In this document: piece by piece, positions 62,814 to 64,000 of the stretch
How positions within the stretch are numbered: the first letter of the stretch is position 1
Layout: the number at the start of each line of letters is the position of its first letter
NCBI GenBank assembly: GCA_900112325.1
Contig: FOLJ01000015.1
Span: 124,001-188,000, forward strand
Source of the DNA: Micromonospora sediminimaris
GTDB taxonomy: Bacteria; Actinomycetota; Actinomycetes; Mycobacteriales; Micromonosporaceae
DNA length: 64,000 nucleotides
Direction of reading: 5' to 3'
Made by a program: the position numbers and the translations under genes
Notes under the pieces: generated by a model
The model's input: the letters and a program-made list of their open reading frames with translations, nothing else
Told to the model about the DNA's origin: nothing
Database searches by the model: none

Positions 62814-63701
62814 GTGCACCCGCCCGCCATCCGCACCGAGCACCTGAGCAAGCGGTACGGTTCCCTGCTCGCCCTCGACGATCTCGACCTGACCGTCGAC
62901 GCCGGTGAGGTGTTCGGCTTCCTGGGGCCCAACGGCGCCGGCAAGTCCACCACCATCCGGCTGCTGCTCGGCCTGGCCCGCCCGACCGCCGGCCAGGCGT
63001 GGATCTTCGGTACCGCCGCCGCCGACGTGGCCACGGCACACCAGCGGCTCGCCTACGTGCCGGCCGATGTGACGCTCTGGCCGCAGCTCACCGGCGCGGA
63101 GATCCTGGAGTTGCTCGGCGCCACCGGGCCAGGCGTCGACGTCGCCTACCGGGACGAACTGGTGGACCGGTTCGCCCTCGACCTGTCGAAGCCGGGACGG
63201 GCCTACTCCACCGGCAACCGACAGAAGGTGGCCCTGATCGCCGCGTTCGCCACCCGTGCGCCGCTGCTCGTCCTGGACGAGCCGACCGCCGGCCTGGACC
63301 CGCTGATGGAACGCGAGTTCCGCCGCGCGGTGAACGAGGCCCGCGACACCGGGAGCACGGTGTTCCTCTCCTCCCATCAGCTGGCGGAGGTGGAAGCCGT
63401 CTGCGACCGGGTGGGCATCCTGCGCGCCGGGCGCCTCGTCGAGGTCGCCACCATCCCGGAGTTGCGGCGGCTGCACCGCACCGAGGTGCTGGTGCGGTTC
63501 GCCGGCCCGGTACCGGAGTTGACCGGCGTGGCGGGCATCGACGGCGTTCAGGTCGACGGGGCCGCGCTGCGATTCACCCTCACCGGGCCGCCCGGCCCGG
63601 CCCTGCGGGCACTGGCGGGGGCCGACCTCACCACCCTCACCATGCGCGAGCCCACGCTGGAGGAGATCTTCCTCGACTACTACGGGGAGGGGAGTCGGTG
63701 A
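62814..63701 (+). CDS. ABC transporter ATP-binding protein, ABC-2 type exporter
   Basis: A 295-residue ATPase: Walker A GPNGAGKSTTIRLLL, atypical signature YSTGNRQKVALIAAFA (STGN replaces SGG), Walker B LLVLDEPTAGLDP, switch His in SSHQLAEVEAV. It ends TLEEIFLDYYGE, the usual ABC-2 ATPase C-terminus. GTG 62814 with CGGAGG upstream is the start. The GTGA overlap at 63698-63701 couples it to the permease. Confidence 0.94.
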   Translation: MHPPAIRTEHLSKRYGSLLALDDLDLTVDAGEVFGFLGPNGAGKSTTIRLLLGLARPTAGQAWIFGTAAADVATAHQRLAYVPADVTLWPQLTGAEILELLGATGPGVDVAYRDELVDRFALDLSKPGRAYSTGNRQKVALIAAFATRAPLLVLDEPTAGLDPLMEREFRRAVNEARDTGSTVFLSSHQLAEVEAVCDRVGILRAGRLVEVATIPELRRLHRTEVLVRFAGPVPELTGVAGIDGVQVDGAALRFTLTGPPGPALRALAGADLTTLTMREPTLEEIFLDYYGEGSR

Positions 63702-64000
63702 CCGCCATCGGAGGCGGAGGCGCCGCCAGGGCCGCCGTCACCCGGCTCGCCCTGCGCCAGGTCCGTCGGCCCGCGCTCGTCGTGTCCGCGGTGACGGCCG
63801 GCGTCACCGCCGTCGTCGTCGCCGGGTACGAGAGCACGGCCGGCACCGCACTCGACGCCGCCGCGTTGGCCGCCCTCGCTGAGAACCCGGCGGTCCGCAC
63901 CCTCTTCGGCGAACCGTTCGCGCTGGACACCCCGGGTGGCTTCACCGTCTGGCGGACCGGCACCGTACTTGCCGTCCTGCTCTCGGTGTGGGGGGTGCTC
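63698..64000 (+). CDS. ABC-2 type permease, 5' part (cut by window edge)
   Basis: The first 101 codons of a permease: start GTG overlapping the ATPase stop, a basic N-terminus (RLALRQVRRP), one helix (ALVVSAVTAGVTAVVVAGYE) and a long extracytoplasmic loop (AENPAVRTLFGEPFALDTPG) before the next helix. This loop before helix 2 is typical of large ABC-2 exporters of the tetronasin/antibiotic type. The rest is outside the window. Confidence 0.85.
   Translation, partial: MTAIGGGGAARAAVTRLALRQVRRPALVVSAVTAGVTAVVVAGYESTAGTALDAAALAALAENPAVRTLFGEPFALDTPGGFTVWRTGTVLAVLLSVWGVL

Overview
The window is about 70% GC, with GTG/TTG starts, many 4-nt ATGA/GTGA stop-start overlaps, a conservon-type sensor kinase, ECF sigma and LAL regulators, and secreted cellulase and protease genes. 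This points to a soil-type actinomycete, most likely Micromonosporaceae (Micromonospora-like). That assignment is inferred from gene style and family resemblance, not from a marker gene.

Layout. 1-4228: an ECF sigma factor, its zinc-finger anti-sigma factor and an ABC transporter form one minus-strand operon. 4337-7022: a worn region with a small membrane-protein gene, a decayed tyrosine integrase ending beside a tRNA-Arg(CCT), a truncated AbiEii-like nucleotidyltransferase and a frameshifted monooxygenase tail; it reads as the scar of an integrated element. 7023-9141: a DrrAB-type exporter with a small partner. 9353-12262: an acetyltransferase, a LysR and a DJ-1/AraC regulator. 12326-17956: an 1876-codon secreted protein fusing a propeller-like domain, a complete S8 protease and ten FN3 domains.

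18060-22738 is the most striking part. A microbial rhodopsin with the NDQ motif of light-driven sodium pumps is divergent from a second rhodopsin of xenorhodopsin/Anabaena-sensory-rhodopsin type (DSA motif, Pro in place of the helix-G Asp). The second overlaps by GTGA a Brp/Blh carotene-cleaving enzyme that would make retinal. A Cys-rich copper-storage protein and a type II NADH dehydrogenase-like protein follow. The carotenoid pathway itself is not in the window, apart from a possible prenyl diphosphate synthase at 30057-31082.

22796-27941: a large LAL regulator is divergent from a three-gene SdpC/SdpA/SdpB-like operon (a peptide toxin and its maturation proteins). 28151-31082: a PAS-GAF sensor, a coiled-coil protein and a prenyl diphosphate synthase. 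31093-34747: a LacI regulator divergent from a CBM2-GH5 cellulase, with a cluster of GAAA(C/G)TTTC operators between them. 34807-39001: a shortened conservon (kinase and roadblock protein) coupled to a branched-chain amino-acid-type binding lipoprotein.

39271-41325: a CopB-type copper ATPase behind a CsoR-type palindrome. 41411-44279: a small membrane protein and a Tat-exported DUF1906 glycoside-hydrolase-like protein. 44369-48841: a five-gene cassette of a small secreted Cys-containing protein, a lipoprotein, a MacA-like adaptor, a MacB-like ATPase and a permease. 49776-52233: a periplasmic copper chaperone, a DyP peroxidase and CopC. 52275-55484: a royal-jelly-family propeller and an ABC exporter. 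55705-62676: a YnfA-family protein, two CrcB fluoride channels, a P-type cation ATPase, a potassium channel and a K+(Na+)/H+ antiporter, forming an ion-homeostasis block. 62814-64000: a last ABC transporter, cut by the window edge.
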